This document shows positions 33,830-42,334 of a stretch of DNA of 64,000 nucleotides, piece after piece (position 1 is the first letter of the stretch; every line of letters begins with the position of its first letter). The notes beneath the pieces were generated by a model. That model worked only from the letters and a program-made list of their open reading frames with translations, was not told the origin of the DNA and did not search any database. The stretch comes from JASGDN01 sp049841275 (GTDB lineage: Bacteria > Chloroflexota > Chloroflexia > Thermomicrobiales > UBA6265). The stretch lies in contig JASGDN010000021.1 in assembly GCA_049841275.1 (NCBI GenBank), positions 1-64,000 of the forward strand, read 5' to 3'. A program made the position numbers and the translations under genes.

Positions 33830-35686
33830 ATGTTCGCGGCCGTCGCCGCGGCCGTGGAGTCTGCCGTTCACGTGCCCACCCCGTATCCCTACGAACCGTC
33901 GGAACGAGAATCCGGTCTTGGCAAGCTGCCTCCTCTCCGTGAGGAGACGCCGCCGGGCATGGCTGCGCGGTCTGCGCAGGCTGCGGCGAGCTGGCTGCTG
34001 GACATGCTCGATTGGCAACGGCGGCATCGGGACATCACCCGCTTCCTCCTGTCGCTCCTGCTGCTCGTGGGCGGACTGGGACTTGGCGGCGCCGCTGCGA
34101 CGATCGACAACTACCTGCATCGTGGTGTCGAAACCGGTGTGGAGATTCCGTACGTCGTGCAGCCGACCGGGAAGGAGCTTGCGACGAATGTTGATCTGAG
34201 GCTCTTTCCGAACGAGGAAATCGGCGGTGTCGCAACGGAATTCCGGGACAGCGGATTTCGCTACGTCCGGCAGGAGTTTGCCTGGAGCCAGATCGAGTCG
34301 GCTGAGGGAACCTTCGACTGGGAGGAGTACGACCTGATCGTGCAGGCGCTTTCCCAGAACGGGATCCAGGTCATCGCCGTGGTGAAGGACGCGCCGGCAT
34401 GGGCGCGCGGCTCGGATAGCGGCCAGGACGGGCCTCCGTCCGACCCCGCGACCTTCCAGACTTTCATGCAGGAACTCACGACTCACTATGGCTCCCGCGT
34501 GCCGTTCGTGCAGATCTGGGACCAGCCGAATCTCGCAAGTCAGTGGGGCGGCACACCTGCCGACGCCGACGCGTTCATTCCGCTGCTCGCGGCCGGGTTC
34601 AACGGGGCGCGGGCCGGGAATGCCGAAGTGAAAATCATCACGCCCGAACTGGCGGTCACGCCGGACGCTGCTTCAGGCCAGGATGACCTCACGTTCCTGG
34701 CCTCGTTGTTCGATCTCGACGCCGCGCCGTTCTTCGACATTGTCGGTGTCCAGCTCGATGGTGGAACGCTCTCCCCGGACGATCGGCGAGTGGCGCCCGA
34801 TCGCATCAATGTCTCGCGCGCCATCCTCTACCGGGATATCGTGGTGCGGGCCGGTCACGCCGCCACCCCGATCTGGGCGACATCGTTCGGGTGGTCCGCG
34901 AGCGGCACCGTCACGCGGGACCGGCAGGCCGACTTCGTGATGCGGGCGATGAACCGCAGTTGGGCGGAGTGGCCGTGGATGGGCCTGATGGTGCAATGGG
35001 ACTTTATCGATCCCGACGCTACCTCGCGAAACGCAACGTATTCGGTGGTGCTGCCGGATGGACACGCCACACCGCTCTTCCGCGCGCTCTCGAGCACGGC
35101 GACGCGGGACCAGGCATCGTTGGCAAACACGGGCTTTGCACCGATGGACTCGGTCGCTTTCTCCTATGCCGGCTCGTGGCAGGACCAGCACCTCGAGGGG
35201 CGTACGTTCAAGACGACGAGCGAACAGGGCTCGTCCGTAACGATCCGCTTCCGCGGAACCGGCGTCATTGCCTACATCCGCTCAGGGCCGCAGTCGGGAC
35301 GTCTCCAGCTCACCCTGGATGGGAACGTGATTTCTGGTGGTTACGGGGACGACGGCACAGAGTGGAGTTTCCGCTCGACGCTGGGGACAGATGACCTGCC
35401 GCAGCAGCTTCTGAGCGGGTTGGACGATGACGACCACGTTCTGACGATCACCTTGGCCGGGAATGGAGAGTTGACGGTTGGAGGCGTCATCATCCAGCGC
35501 GATGCGCCGTTCCTCTGGCCGATCGTGTTGTTGACCGTTGGGGCGCTGATCCTCATCTTCATGGGTGTGCGCTCGCTTGCCTACCTGGTTGCCGTACGCA
35601 CCGGACACCTGACGCGCAAGGAGCTGTACGATCCCGCCGCGCAGCTGCAACGGATGCCGGACTGGCGTCCGGCGCGACGGGCCTAG
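33830..35686 (+). CDS. Membrane-anchored GH39-like protein without catalytic Glu residues
   Basis: 618 residues; start at ATG 33830 is plausible but has no clear ribosome binding site. One membrane segment at about 70-92, a beta/alpha-barrel at about 120-410 like GH39/GH5-type glycosidases (RYVRQEFAWSQIESAEGTFDW), a beta-sandwich at about 440-550 and a second membrane segment near 561-582. The acid/base motif WNEP reads IWDQPN (229-234) and the nucleophile motif TEFG reads TSFGW (351-355), so both catalytic glutamates are replaced. It probably binds rather than cleaves a sugar outside the membrane. TATACT at 33768-33773 may be its -10. Confidence 0.75.
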   Translation: MFAAVAAAVESAVHVPTPYPYEPSERESGLGKLPPLREETPPGMAARSAQAAASWLLDMLDWQRRHRDITRFLLSLLLLVGGLGLGGAAATIDNYLHRGVETGVEIPYVVQPTGKELATNVDLRLFPNEEIGGVATEFRDSGFRYVRQEFAWSQIESAEGTFDWEEYDLIVQALSQNGIQVIAVVKDAPAWARGSDSGQDGPPSDPATFQTFMQELTTHYGSRVPFVQIWDQPNLASQWGGTPADADAFIPLLAAGFNGARAGNAEVKIITPELAVTPDAASGQDDLTFLASLFDLDAAPFFDIVGVQLDGGTLSPDDRRVAPDRINVSRAILYRDIVVRAGHAATPIWATSFGWSASGTVTRDRQADFVMRAMNRSWAEWPWMGLMVQWDFIDPDATSRNATYSVVLPDGHATPLFRALSSTATRDQASLANTGFAPMDSVAFSYAGSWQDQHLEGRTFKTTSEQGSSVTIRFRGTGVIAYIRSGPQSGRLQLTLDGNVISGGYGDDGTEWSFRSTLGTDDLPQQLLSGLDDDDHVLTITLAGNGELTVGGVIIQRDAPFLWPIVLLTVGALILIFMGVRSLAYLVAVRTGHLTRKELYDPAAQLQRMPDWRPARRA

Positions 35687-35869
35687 ATTCGCGCAGGGTT
35701 CCTTCCCAGGGCGGAAGCCGGGGGCGCATCCATCGTCGTGGGAAGATCGCAACGAGTACACTGCCCCGTGGCGATGCGCAGTGCCGATCATCGGCAGTCG
35801 ATACGCCGATGATGTTCCGCGCAGGACGTCCGGGGCTGGTTGTTTCCCCGGCCCGTAGGAATGATTTCA

Positions 35870-37048
35870 ATGACGATCGATTCTTCGACGCCGGCATCTG
35901 CAGGGCAGGTGTCGCGGATTGCCGGCGAGCGCGAGGCCGTCGAACCGACTTCCACCGCCGTGGACGTTGGCGACCGGGATGAGGGGCCGGAGGCCGGTCC
36001 TCCCGAGAATCTCGGCAAGCGCATGTTGGAGCCGCGAACGCTCGCGTCGTTCGCGTTTGCCGTGCTCATCCTTGTCTTCACCTTCCGAAGCCTCAAGATC
36101 GATCCCGCCGAGGTCTGGTCGAAACTTCGGCAGGCGAATCTCGGCTACCTGGCCGTGTCGTTCCTCATGTACTACGGCGCACTCTTCGTCCGTGGTCTCC
36201 GCTGGAAGAACATGCTCGGGCGCGTCGAGGTTGATGATGCGCATGGGTATCCCATGCCAGGCCCGTTCGGGATGTTCCACATCATCGTGCTCTCCTGGTT
36301 TGCAAACTGCGTGCTGCCTGCCCGGCTTGGCGATGCCTACCGCTCGTACCTGCTCAAGCAGAAGAATGGCGCGTCGTTTGGGCGATCGCTGGGCACCATC
36401 CTTGCCGAGCGCCTGATCGACCTTGTCTGCCTGGTACTCGTGCTGACCGTTTCCGGCGCGATCGTCTTCGGGACGAAGGTGCCGCATCGGGCGGAGCAGG
36501 CGTTCCTGCTCGGCGTCGGCGTGGTTGCGCTCGGCGTGATTGGCGCGGTATTCCTCTGGTTGGCGCGGGATCGTATGGAGCGATGGCTGCCCGAACGCGT
36601 CTCATCGCACTACCAGCGGCTGCACGACGGGATCTTCAATATCCTTCGCCGCCCGCTGCCATATACGGCCATCGGACTGGTGCTCTGGATGACCGATGGA
36701 TTGCGCCTGTTCTTTGTCGCGAAATCGCTGGGACTTTCGCTGACATTGCCGGAAGCAACCCTGGTGGCGTTGCTCAGTGCGCTGGTGACGATTGTGCCGA
36801 TCACGCCGGCGGGACTCGGTGTGGTTGAAGGATTCATGATCTGGCTTCTGCAGTTGAAGCAATTCGGGATTCCCGAGGATGCGGCAGCGGCGATAGCCCT
36901 GCTCGACCGCTTCGTCACCTACTTCAGCGTCATCATCATCGGGATTCCGCTGTACATTGCTGCCTTCCGCTCGACGGTGGTTGTGAAGGATGCCCAGCCG
37001 GATGATGCGATAGAGGACAGGCATGCGGATGCGATGACGACGAGTTGA
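35870..37048 (+). CDS. Lysylphosphatidylglycerol synthetase/flippase-like membrane protein (UPF0104)
   Basis: 392 residues; start at 35870 with TAGGA 9 bases upstream. A polar N-terminal 60 residues is followed by about eight membrane segments of the UPF0104/AglD family (YYGALFVRGLRWKNML; LSWFANCVLPARLGDAYRSYLLKQ; FGRSLGTILAERLIDL; PITPAGLGVVEGFMIW). The family includes MprF flippase domains and enzymes of glycolipid metabolism, so it may move or modify lipid-linked molecules. It follows the glycosidase-like protein by 184 bases and precedes a small membrane protein by 17. Confidence 0.88.
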   Translation: MTIDSSTPASAGQVSRIAGEREAVEPTSTAVDVGDRDEGPEAGPPENLGKRMLEPRTLASFAFAVLILVFTFRSLKIDPAEVWSKLRQANLGYLAVSFLMYYGALFVRGLRWKNMLGRVEVDDAHGYPMPGPFGMFHIIVLSWFANCVLPARLGDAYRSYLLKQKNGASFGRSLGTILAERLIDLVCLVLVLTVSGAIVFGTKVPHRAEQAFLLGVGVVALGVIGAVFLWLARDRMERWLPERVSSHYQRLHDGIFNILRRPLPYTAIGLVLWMTDGLRLFFVAKSLGLSLTLPEATLVALLSALVTIVPITPAGLGVVEGFMIWLLQLKQFGIPEDAAAAIALLDRFVTYFSVIIIGIPLYIAAFRSTVVVKDAQPDDAIEDRHADAMTTS

Positions 37049-37064
37049 TGGGGTTGGCGACGGC

Positions 37065-37304
37065 ATGAACGATCGACAGGCGGGAACCGGACTGGATGAG
37101 GAGGCGTTGGCCTCTCGGGTGGCGATCTCCGTTGACGACACGATGTCCGAGGCCATGACACCTGACGAACAACCGGCATCCGAATCCACGTCGATGATCC
37201 GGATCTCGCCGAAATGGCAGTTGATCCTCATCGGGGGTGGGATGATCGCCATCAACGTCATCCTCGCGATCGTTTTGCTGGTAGCCCTCGCGCTGCGACA
37301 CTGA
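37065..37304 (+). CDS. Small single-pass membrane protein, 79 aa
   Basis: 79 residues: an acidic N-terminal 50 residues and one hydrophobic segment (about 53-76, LILIGGGMIAINVILAIVLLVAL). It lies 17 bases after the UPF0104 gene and 39 before moxR, in the same direction, which suggests one transcript. Family not recognised; ribosome binding site weak. Confidence 0.6.
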   Translation: MNDRQAGTGLDEEALASRVAISVDDTMSEAMTPDEQPASESTSMIRISPKWQLILIGGGMIAINVILAIVLLVALALRH

Positions 37305-37342
37305 ACGTCCGGACCGGCGTCTACCCGACATGGAGACGAATC

Positions 37343-38335
37343 ATGACCGATTCCGAGCTTTCCCCCTCAGCATTCCGCCAGACAACCCAGGCGTTGGAGG
37401 ATGAGATCGCCAAGGTCATTGTTGGGCAGGCGGTTGTCGTGCGGCATGTCGTCGTCGCGCTGGTCGCGGGTGGCCACGTCCTGCTGGAGGGTGTGCCCGG
37501 TCTCGGGAAGACTCTCCTGGTCCGCACCCTGGCCGATGCGCTGTCGCTCCGGTTCTCCCGCATCCAGTTCACTCCGGACCTGATGCCGGCCGACATCACC
37601 GGCACCAACATCATCGAGGAGTCGGAGAGCGGAAAGCGGTTCTTCGCCTTCCGCGAGGGACCCGTCTTCTCCAATCTCGTACTGGCGGACGAGATCAACC
37701 GGGCCACGCCCAAGACGCAGTCCGCCTTGCTGGAGGCGATGCAGGAGGGTACCTGCACGGTTGCGAACCAGGTCTACACCCTGCCGAAGCCGTTCCTCGT
37801 GATGGCGACCCAGAATCCGCTGGAGATGGAAGGGACCTACCCCCTGCCCGAAGCGCAGCTCGACCGCTTCTTCTTCAAGCTCACGGTGCCATTCCCCGGC
37901 GCGGAAGAACTGCGCCGGATCGTGACGCGCACCACATCGGTGGAGGCGCCGTCGGCGACGCCGGTCGCAGATGGTCCGACGATCGAGCGGATGCGCGACC
38001 TGGCTCGCCAGGTGCCGATCACGAGCGCGGTGGCCGACTATGCCGTGCGCCTGGTGCTGGCCACCCATCCCGAATACGAACTCTCGCCGGGGATGACGCG
38101 TTCCTATGTGCGGTACGGAGCAAGTCCCCGAGGTGCGCAGACGCTGGTCGCCGCGGCGAAGATTCGCGCCTTGCTGGAAAGCCGCATGAACGTCGCCTAC
38201 GAGGATGTGCAGGCGATGGTGATGCCAGCGTTGCGGCACCGCATCATGCTCAACTTCGACGCCGAGGCGACCGGCATCTCCGCCGACTCGGTGATCGCCC
38301 GCGTGATCGAGGCAGTGCCGACGACCGGGTTCTAG
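37343..38335 (+). CDS. MoxR-family AAA+ ATPase
   Basis: 330 residues; start at ATG 37343 with GGAG about 8 bases upstream. Walker A is GVPGLGKT (about residues 48-55), Walker B LVLADEIN, sensor 1 MATQNP and the arginine-finger region LPEAQLDRFFF. MoxR ATPases act as chaperones that activate protein complexes, usually with a VWA-domain partner (DUF58) encoded next door. That partner is missing here: the next gene is on the other strand and overlaps by 4 bases. Confidence 0.92.
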   Translation: MTDSELSPSAFRQTTQALEDEIAKVIVGQAVVVRHVVVALVAGGHVLLEGVPGLGKTLLVRTLADALSLRFSRIQFTPDLMPADITGTNIIEESESGKRFFAFREGPVFSNLVLADEINRATPKTQSALLEAMQEGTCTVANQVYTLPKPFLVMATQNPLEMEGTYPLPEAQLDRFFFKLTVPFPGAEELRRIVTRTTSVEAPSATPVADGPTIERMRDLARQVPITSAVADYAVRLVLATHPEYELSPGMTRSYVRYGASPRGAQTLVAAAKIRALLESRMNVAYEDVQAMVMPALRHRIMLNFDAEATGISADSVIARVIEAVPTTGF

Positions 38336-39318
38336 GACCTCTTACCCGGGAGCGATTCCATCGTCGCAACCCATTCCCGGACGAAACGCGCTCCGTCGGC
38401 TTTGAGCGCGACGCGCGCATTCGCCTTTGCCGGATCGGCCCATGCACGCAGGTCGGCAATCGTCGAGCCGCGGGTGACGGCGCCGTCCAGCTCGACGGAG
38501 ACATGCGCCATCGGAGCGTCCACGAGCAGCGATTCGTCCACTGCGATCCCGAGTGCGAGCGCATCGTGCATCGGGCACTGGCGTTCGTCCGAGCCGTAGC
38601 GCCCGGTATAGATGTTCAGGTAGCCGTCGCTGATGCGCTGGAGATGCACCGTGCTCGGGTTTCCGGTGGCTGCGAGGTCGCGCAGCATGCTCTCAGTGAC
38701 GCGCGCTTGCTCCGTCACATCCAGTCCGACGATGGTGAGGGGCCAACCCGCCTCCATCACCATCTGGGCGGCTTCCGGATCGTGCCAGATGTTCGCCTCG
38801 CCAGTCGGGGAGACGTTGCCCGGCACCTGAAAGGCGCCGCCCATCAGGACCACGCGCTTGAGGCGGCCCGCAATGCCGGGATCGAGCGAGAGGGCGATCG
38901 CGAGGTTGGTCATTGGACCGACGGCAACGAGGGTGAGTTCACCGGGACGTTCATTGGCGAGGCGGACGATCTGCGCGGCGGCAGTTTCTTCCGCGGCCGC
39001 AGCCGTCGGGGGATCGAGGTCGACATCGCCCTGGCCGTTCCGGCCGTGGACGCCGTTCTCGAACGACGGTTCCGGACCGAGGAGCGGCTTGCGCGCGCCC
39101 TTCGCGACGGGGATATCCGGCCGGCCGCCGATTTCGAGCAGGCGCAGGGCGTTCCCGGTCGTGAGATCGACGCTGACATTGCCCCAGACGGTGCCGATGG
39201 CGACGATGTCGATGCGTGGATCGGCGAGGCCCCAGAGCAGCGCCATGGCATCGTCCACGCCTGGATCGCAATCGAAGATGATCGGCACTGCCTCGTGTTG
39301 TTCCAGCGTCGTCCCCAC
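38332..39318 (-). CDS. Inosine-uridine preferring nucleoside hydrolase
   Basis: 328 residues from GTG 39318, which has AAGGGGA about 6 bases upstream; the frame stays open through the antisense of the tRNA genes but that part is not coding. The calcium-binding motif is FDCDPGVDDAMALL (about residues 12-25), with VAVGPMTNLAIAL and VMMGGAF-like VLMGGAF further on, and HDALALGIAVDES near the C-terminus. It hydrolyses the N-glycosidic bond of nucleosides for salvage in the cytoplasm. Confidence 0.9.
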   Translation of the reverse strand: MGTTLEQHEAVPIIFDCDPGVDDAMALLWGLADPRIDIVAIGTVWGNVSVDLTTGNALRLLEIGGRPDIPVAKGARKPLLGPEPSFENGVHGRNGQGDVDLDPPTAAAAEETAAAQIVRLANERPGELTLVAVGPMTNLAIALSLDPGIAGRLKRVVLMGGAFQVPGNVSPTGEANIWHDPEAAQMVMEAGWPLTIVGLDVTEQARVTESMLRDLAATGNPSTVHLQRISDGYLNIYTGRYGSDERQCPMHDALALGIAVDESLLVDAPMAHVSVELDGAVTRGSTIADLRAWADPAKANARVALKADGARFVREWVATMESLPGKRS

Positions 39319-39468
39319 GCAGATTCCCCTTCGTTCGCGCTCGTCTGGCCATTCTGGCCCGAGAATAATAGCCGGGCGTTCGTCCTCGATGCACCCTGTC
39401 CGGTCTGCGCGAATGGAGGGGATTCGGTCGACGGGGGAGCGGTGCGAATGGTATGCTTCGCAAGCGTT

Positions 39469-39545
39469 GGAGGCGTGGTGTAGTGGCCTAACATGCAGCC
39501 CTGTCAAGGCTGAGACCGCGGGTTCGAATCCCGTCGCTTCCGCCA
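39469..39545 (+). tRNA. tRNA-Asp (anticodon GUC), copy 1
   Basis: 77 bases including an encoded CCA. Acceptor GGAGGCG pairs with CGCUUCC, anticodon GTC lies in CCTGTCAAGG, T arm GGGTTCGAATCCC. A weak promoter (TCGACG, 18 bases, TATGCT at 39452-39457) precedes it. Identical over its full length to copy 2. Confidence 0.96.
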
Positions 39546-39551
39546 GTGAAT

Positions 39552-39584
39552 GCCGTTCGGGATACGATTCCCGGGCGGCTTTTT
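39552..39584 (+). terminator. Rho-independent terminator after tRNA-Asp copy 1
   Basis: GCCGTTCGGGA and TCCCGGGCGGC form an 11-bp stem (two G-U pairs) around a short loop, followed by TTTTT. Confidence 0.85.
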
Positions 39585-39896
39585 CATGTCTGGTGTCATC
39601 CTCGGCCGGCATCCACTTGCGGATCTTCTCAACCGTCTTACCGACCGTCAGGTCGTCGTCGTTGATACGGAGAAAGCGGCAATCATCATCGGCGCTGGCA
39701 AACGTGATGTCTTCCGGGTCGATTGCATCGACGTGGTTCCCCTCTATTCTTGGCCCATCGCCATGGCACATCCTCCCTGCTCCCGCATCAGCGCACGTGA
39801 GCGGTTCGTTCGGGAAGGGCGACGCTTCTGGCATAGCGGTTGTCCAGGGTGTAGGCGGCGCGATGTCGATTGGCGAGTTCGTTCGCACCATCTGGC
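39585..39896. other. Spacer between the two tRNA-Asp genes
   Basis: No confident gene. On the minus strand 39771-39560 reads in one frame as a protein-like sequence (DPEDITFASADDDCRFL, then GKTVEKIRKWMPAED) with a GGGAGG motif directly before an ATG, but the frame has no stop before it runs antisense through tRNA copy 1. It may be a gene remnant. Confidence 0.35.
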
Positions 39897-39925
39897 TTGA
39901 CGCACCCGGCCGGCGATGGTACTCT
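39897..39925 (+). promoter_or_regulatory. Promoter of tRNA-Asp copy 2
   Basis: TTGACG (39897-39902), 17-base spacer, TACTCT (39920-39925), 11 bases before the tRNA. Confidence 0.65.
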
Positions 39926-39936
39926 TCGTTCCCGCT

Positions 39937-40013
39937 GGAGGCGTGGTGTAGTGGCCTAACATGCAGCCCTGTCAAGGCTGAGACCGCGGGTTCGAATCCC
40001 GTCGCTTCCGCCA
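39937..40013 (+). tRNA. tRNA-Asp (anticodon GUC), copy 2
   Basis: Identical in all 77 bases to copy 1, CCA included. It has its own promoter and terminator, so the two copies are separate transcription units. Confidence 0.96.
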
Positions 40014-40023
40014 GTTTGTCCAG

Positions 40024-40059
40024 AAAAACGCCGCCGGAGATGGCTCTGGCGGCGTTTTT
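40024..40059. terminator. Bidirectional terminator after tRNA-Asp copy 2
   Basis: AAAAACGCCGCC ... GGCGGCGTTTTT: 8-bp GC stem flanked by A and T tracts, so it can end both the tRNA transcript and the convergent minus-strand operon. Confidence 0.85.
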
Positions 40060-40080
40060 GTGCATCTATCCGTACGAGTC

Positions 40081-41721
40081 CTATCGTTCGGCAAGCCAGG
40101 CCCGGGCCGCTTCGAGCTCCACCGGGGTGACGGTGTGGCCGCCATCGAACGAGATAAGGGTGACGTCCGCACCGGCGCGTTCGAGGATAGTGGCCAACTC
40201 CTCTACTTGCGCGAACGGCACCAGCGGATCGTGGAGGCCGGCGCCGATGAAGATGCCCACACCGTTCAGCACGGGCGCATTGTCCGGAACGAACGGCAGC
40301 ATCGGACTGAGCAGGATCGCGGCGTCGAGCGGAGAATCGCCGCGCAGGAGCATGCTTGCGGCGAGATTCGCTCCGTTCGAGAAGCCCAGCGCCACAAGCG
40401 TGCGGTCCGTCAGGTCATGCTTGCGGATGGCCTCACGGACAAACGCGTTCATCTCGCGGGTGCGGAAGCGAAGGTCGTCCTGATCGAGGTCACCCTCGGC
40501 GAAGCGCCGGAAGAACCGGAGCGCATTGCCTTCCTTCACTTTGCCGCGCGGACTGATCGTTGCCACGCCGGGCGCGATTGCAGCCGTGAGGGGAAGCAGG
40601 GATCGTTCGTTACCTCCGGTGCCGTGCAACAGGAGCAGCACCGACGATCCATCGCTGCCGCCCTCGTAGACGTAGTCGTACGGTGCGTATCGCTCGCTGG
40701 AGGGATCGCCGTCCTCGTTGGCGAGGTGGGCGAACCACGACGTGGATGGTATGGCGCCAGGCACGACGAAATGTGGCAGCTTCGCGACGATGGTTTCTCG
40801 CTCGGATTCCCACTCGGCGGGCAGCGTCAGCGTTATGCCGAGGGTGTCGAGATCCTCATCCACCGTGAACCCCGGTTCGGTGGTCGCAAACTCGTGGAGG
40901 ATCTCGCTGCCATCCCGCGCGTAGATCGACGTAAAGTAGTGTCTATCTACGACGCCGCCGACCGCCACCCGATTGGCTGCCAGGTTCACGTCGAGCTCAC
41001 CGAGGCTGTTGCCTTCGACGGCCCACGCGACGTGATCCACCCCGCCCGTACCAGGGCGCGCGTCCACGAAACCGCCGATGGCCCGAACATCGACGATCCG
41101 CCCGGAACCCCCTTCGCCGAGGACGAACCGGTGCGTCGTGCCGTCCACGCCATCCGGGACGAACCCGAGGGTACTGGTCAGGAGTGGCGCGACCTGGTCG
41201 AGGCGGTCGACCCATAGCGTGACGCTGTGAAGGCCGCGTATCGCGTGCTCGCCAAGCTCACTGGCAGCGTCCGGCGGACTGGCTGTCGGCGACACGACAA
41301 GTTCCAGCATGAGACCGTCCGGGTCTCGCAACGAGAGCAGGTATTCCGTCGAGCCACTGCCGATCTGCCGCGTCGTTGGTCCCTCGAACGGGATACCCCG
41401 TTGCACGAGCCGCTCGATCCAGAAACCCAGCGAATGCGGTCCGATTGCGAAGGACGTGACCGCGACTTCGCCAACGCCGTGCTGGGCGGGATTGCCATCC
41501 GGCCAGACGAAGAACGTGATGACGCTGCCCGGCCCGCCGGTGCGGTTACCGTAGAAGAGATGGAGCTGGTCTGGATCCGCGCCGTTGACCGTCTGCTTGA
41601 CGAGGCGCAGCCCAAGCACGCCGACGTAGAAATCGAGGTTGCGTTGGGCATTGGCCGCAATCGCGGTGACGTGATGAAGCCCCGCGATCGGGAGCTGGAC
41701 CGGGATAGCCCGATCAGGCAT
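40081..41721 (-). CDS. Fusion of glyoxalase-type ring-cleaving dioxygenase and carboxylesterase (MhqO-MhqD like)
   Basis: 546 residues from MPDRAIPVQLPIAGLHHVTA. Residues ~1-310 hold two vicinal-oxygen-chelate domains with the metal ligands expected for extradiol-type dioxygenases (GLHHVTAIA; GLHSVTLWV; VDHVAWAV), and residues ~335-546 an alpha/beta hydrolase of the MhqD/phospholipase-carboxylesterase type (LLLHGTGGNE, nucleophile ALGFSNGANLAA, His in SFDGGHTV). In Bacillus these two activities are separate genes of the quinone/catechol stress response. Overlaps the O-methyltransferase stop by 8 bases. Confidence 0.9.
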   Translation of the reverse strand: MPDRAIPVQLPIAGLHHVTAIAANAQRNLDFYVGVLGLRLVKQTVNGADPDQLHLFYGNRTGGPGSVITFFVWPDGNPAQHGVGEVAVTSFAIGPHSLGFWIERLVQRGIPFEGPTTRQIGSGSTEYLLSLRDPDGLMLELVVSPTASPPDAASELGEHAIRGLHSVTLWVDRLDQVAPLLTSTLGFVPDGVDGTTHRFVLGEGGSGRIVDVRAIGGFVDARPGTGGVDHVAWAVEGNSLGELDVNLAANRVAVGGVVDRHYFTSIYARDGSEILHEFATTEPGFTVDEDLDTLGITLTLPAEWESERETIVAKLPHFVVPGAIPSTSWFAHLANEDGDPSSERYAPYDYVYEGGSDGSSVLLLLHGTGGNERSLLPLTAAIAPGVATISPRGKVKEGNALRFFRRFAEGDLDQDDLRFRTREMNAFVREAIRKHDLTDRTLVALGFSNGANLAASMLLRGDSPLDAAILLSPMLPFVPDNAPVLNGVGIFIGAGLHDPLVPFAQVEELATILERAGADVTLISFDGGHTVTPVELEAARAWLAER

Positions 41722-42334
41722 CGCGGTCCCGCTCTCCGAAGTAGACACTGTATTCAAGGCCGCGATCGAGCGGAATCGTGAATGTCGAGAAGTCTGGCGA
41801 TGCGCGCACGAACTCCTGGTAGACGTGGCAATCGTGGGAGATCACATTGTCGGTGAGGATCACGGTTCCCGGCGCGAGATAGGGAACGATCGCCTGCAGA
41901 TGCGGCAGGTAATCGTCCTTCTCGGCATCGAGGAAAACGAAGTTCCACGTCCGCGCATGGACCTCGTCTGACGTGCGGTGGTCTGCGCCAATGACGTGAG
42001 CGACGGCGGAGAGTCCTGCCTCCTCGAGTTGGCGGTTGTTCTGCTCGACGCGCTCCGGAATGAGTTCCGTGCCGAGCACGGTCGCGCCGACGCGGGCCGC
42101 CGCGCTCGCGAGGATCATCGTGGAGAGACCGTTCGACGATCCGATCTCCAGGATTGCGTGAGGATGATGCGCGACGACGGCCTGCCAGAGAAACGCGCCT
42201 GTCTCCGGTGTCACGTTGCGCGTGCGCGCCTCGACTGGGAGACCCGCCTCGCGTTGGGCGTGGTCCTCTGCCTGGAGACGGTCGATGACGGCCTTCTCCT
42301 GGGAGCGGAACGGGATCGACCAGGTGTCAGTCAT
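41714..42334 (-). CDS. Class I O-methyltransferase (caffeoyl-CoA/catechol type)
   Basis: 206 residues from MTDTWSIPFRSQEK; overlaps the upstream HAD gene by 8 bases and has AGGAG 9-10 bases upstream. Methyltransf_3 pattern: TPETGAFLWQAV, SAM loop ILEIGSSNGLSTM, VLGTELIPERVEQN, FVFLDAEKDDYLPHL with the metal-binding Asp, and ILTDNV. It would methylate a catechol-like hydroxyl with a divalent metal. Its partner downstream is a putative ring-cleaving dioxygenase, so both may act on the same aromatic compounds. Confidence 0.88.
   Translation of the reverse strand: MTDTWSIPFRSQEKAVIDRLQAEDHAQREAGLPVEARTRNVTPETGAFLWQAVVAHHPHAILEIGSSNGLSTMILASAAARVGATVLGTELIPERVEQNNRQLEEAGLSAVAHVIGADHRTSDEVHARTWNFVFLDAEKDDYLPHLQAIVPYLAPGTVILTDNVISHDCHVYQEFVRASPDFSTFTIPLDRGLEYSVYFGERDRDA

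Noticed and set aside
39319..40065. In-frame upstream extension of the nucleoside hydrolase through both tRNA-Asp genes
   Set aside because: It would translate tRNA antisense (ATGFEPAVSALTGL), a well-known annotation artefact; GTG 39318 has a good ribosome binding site.
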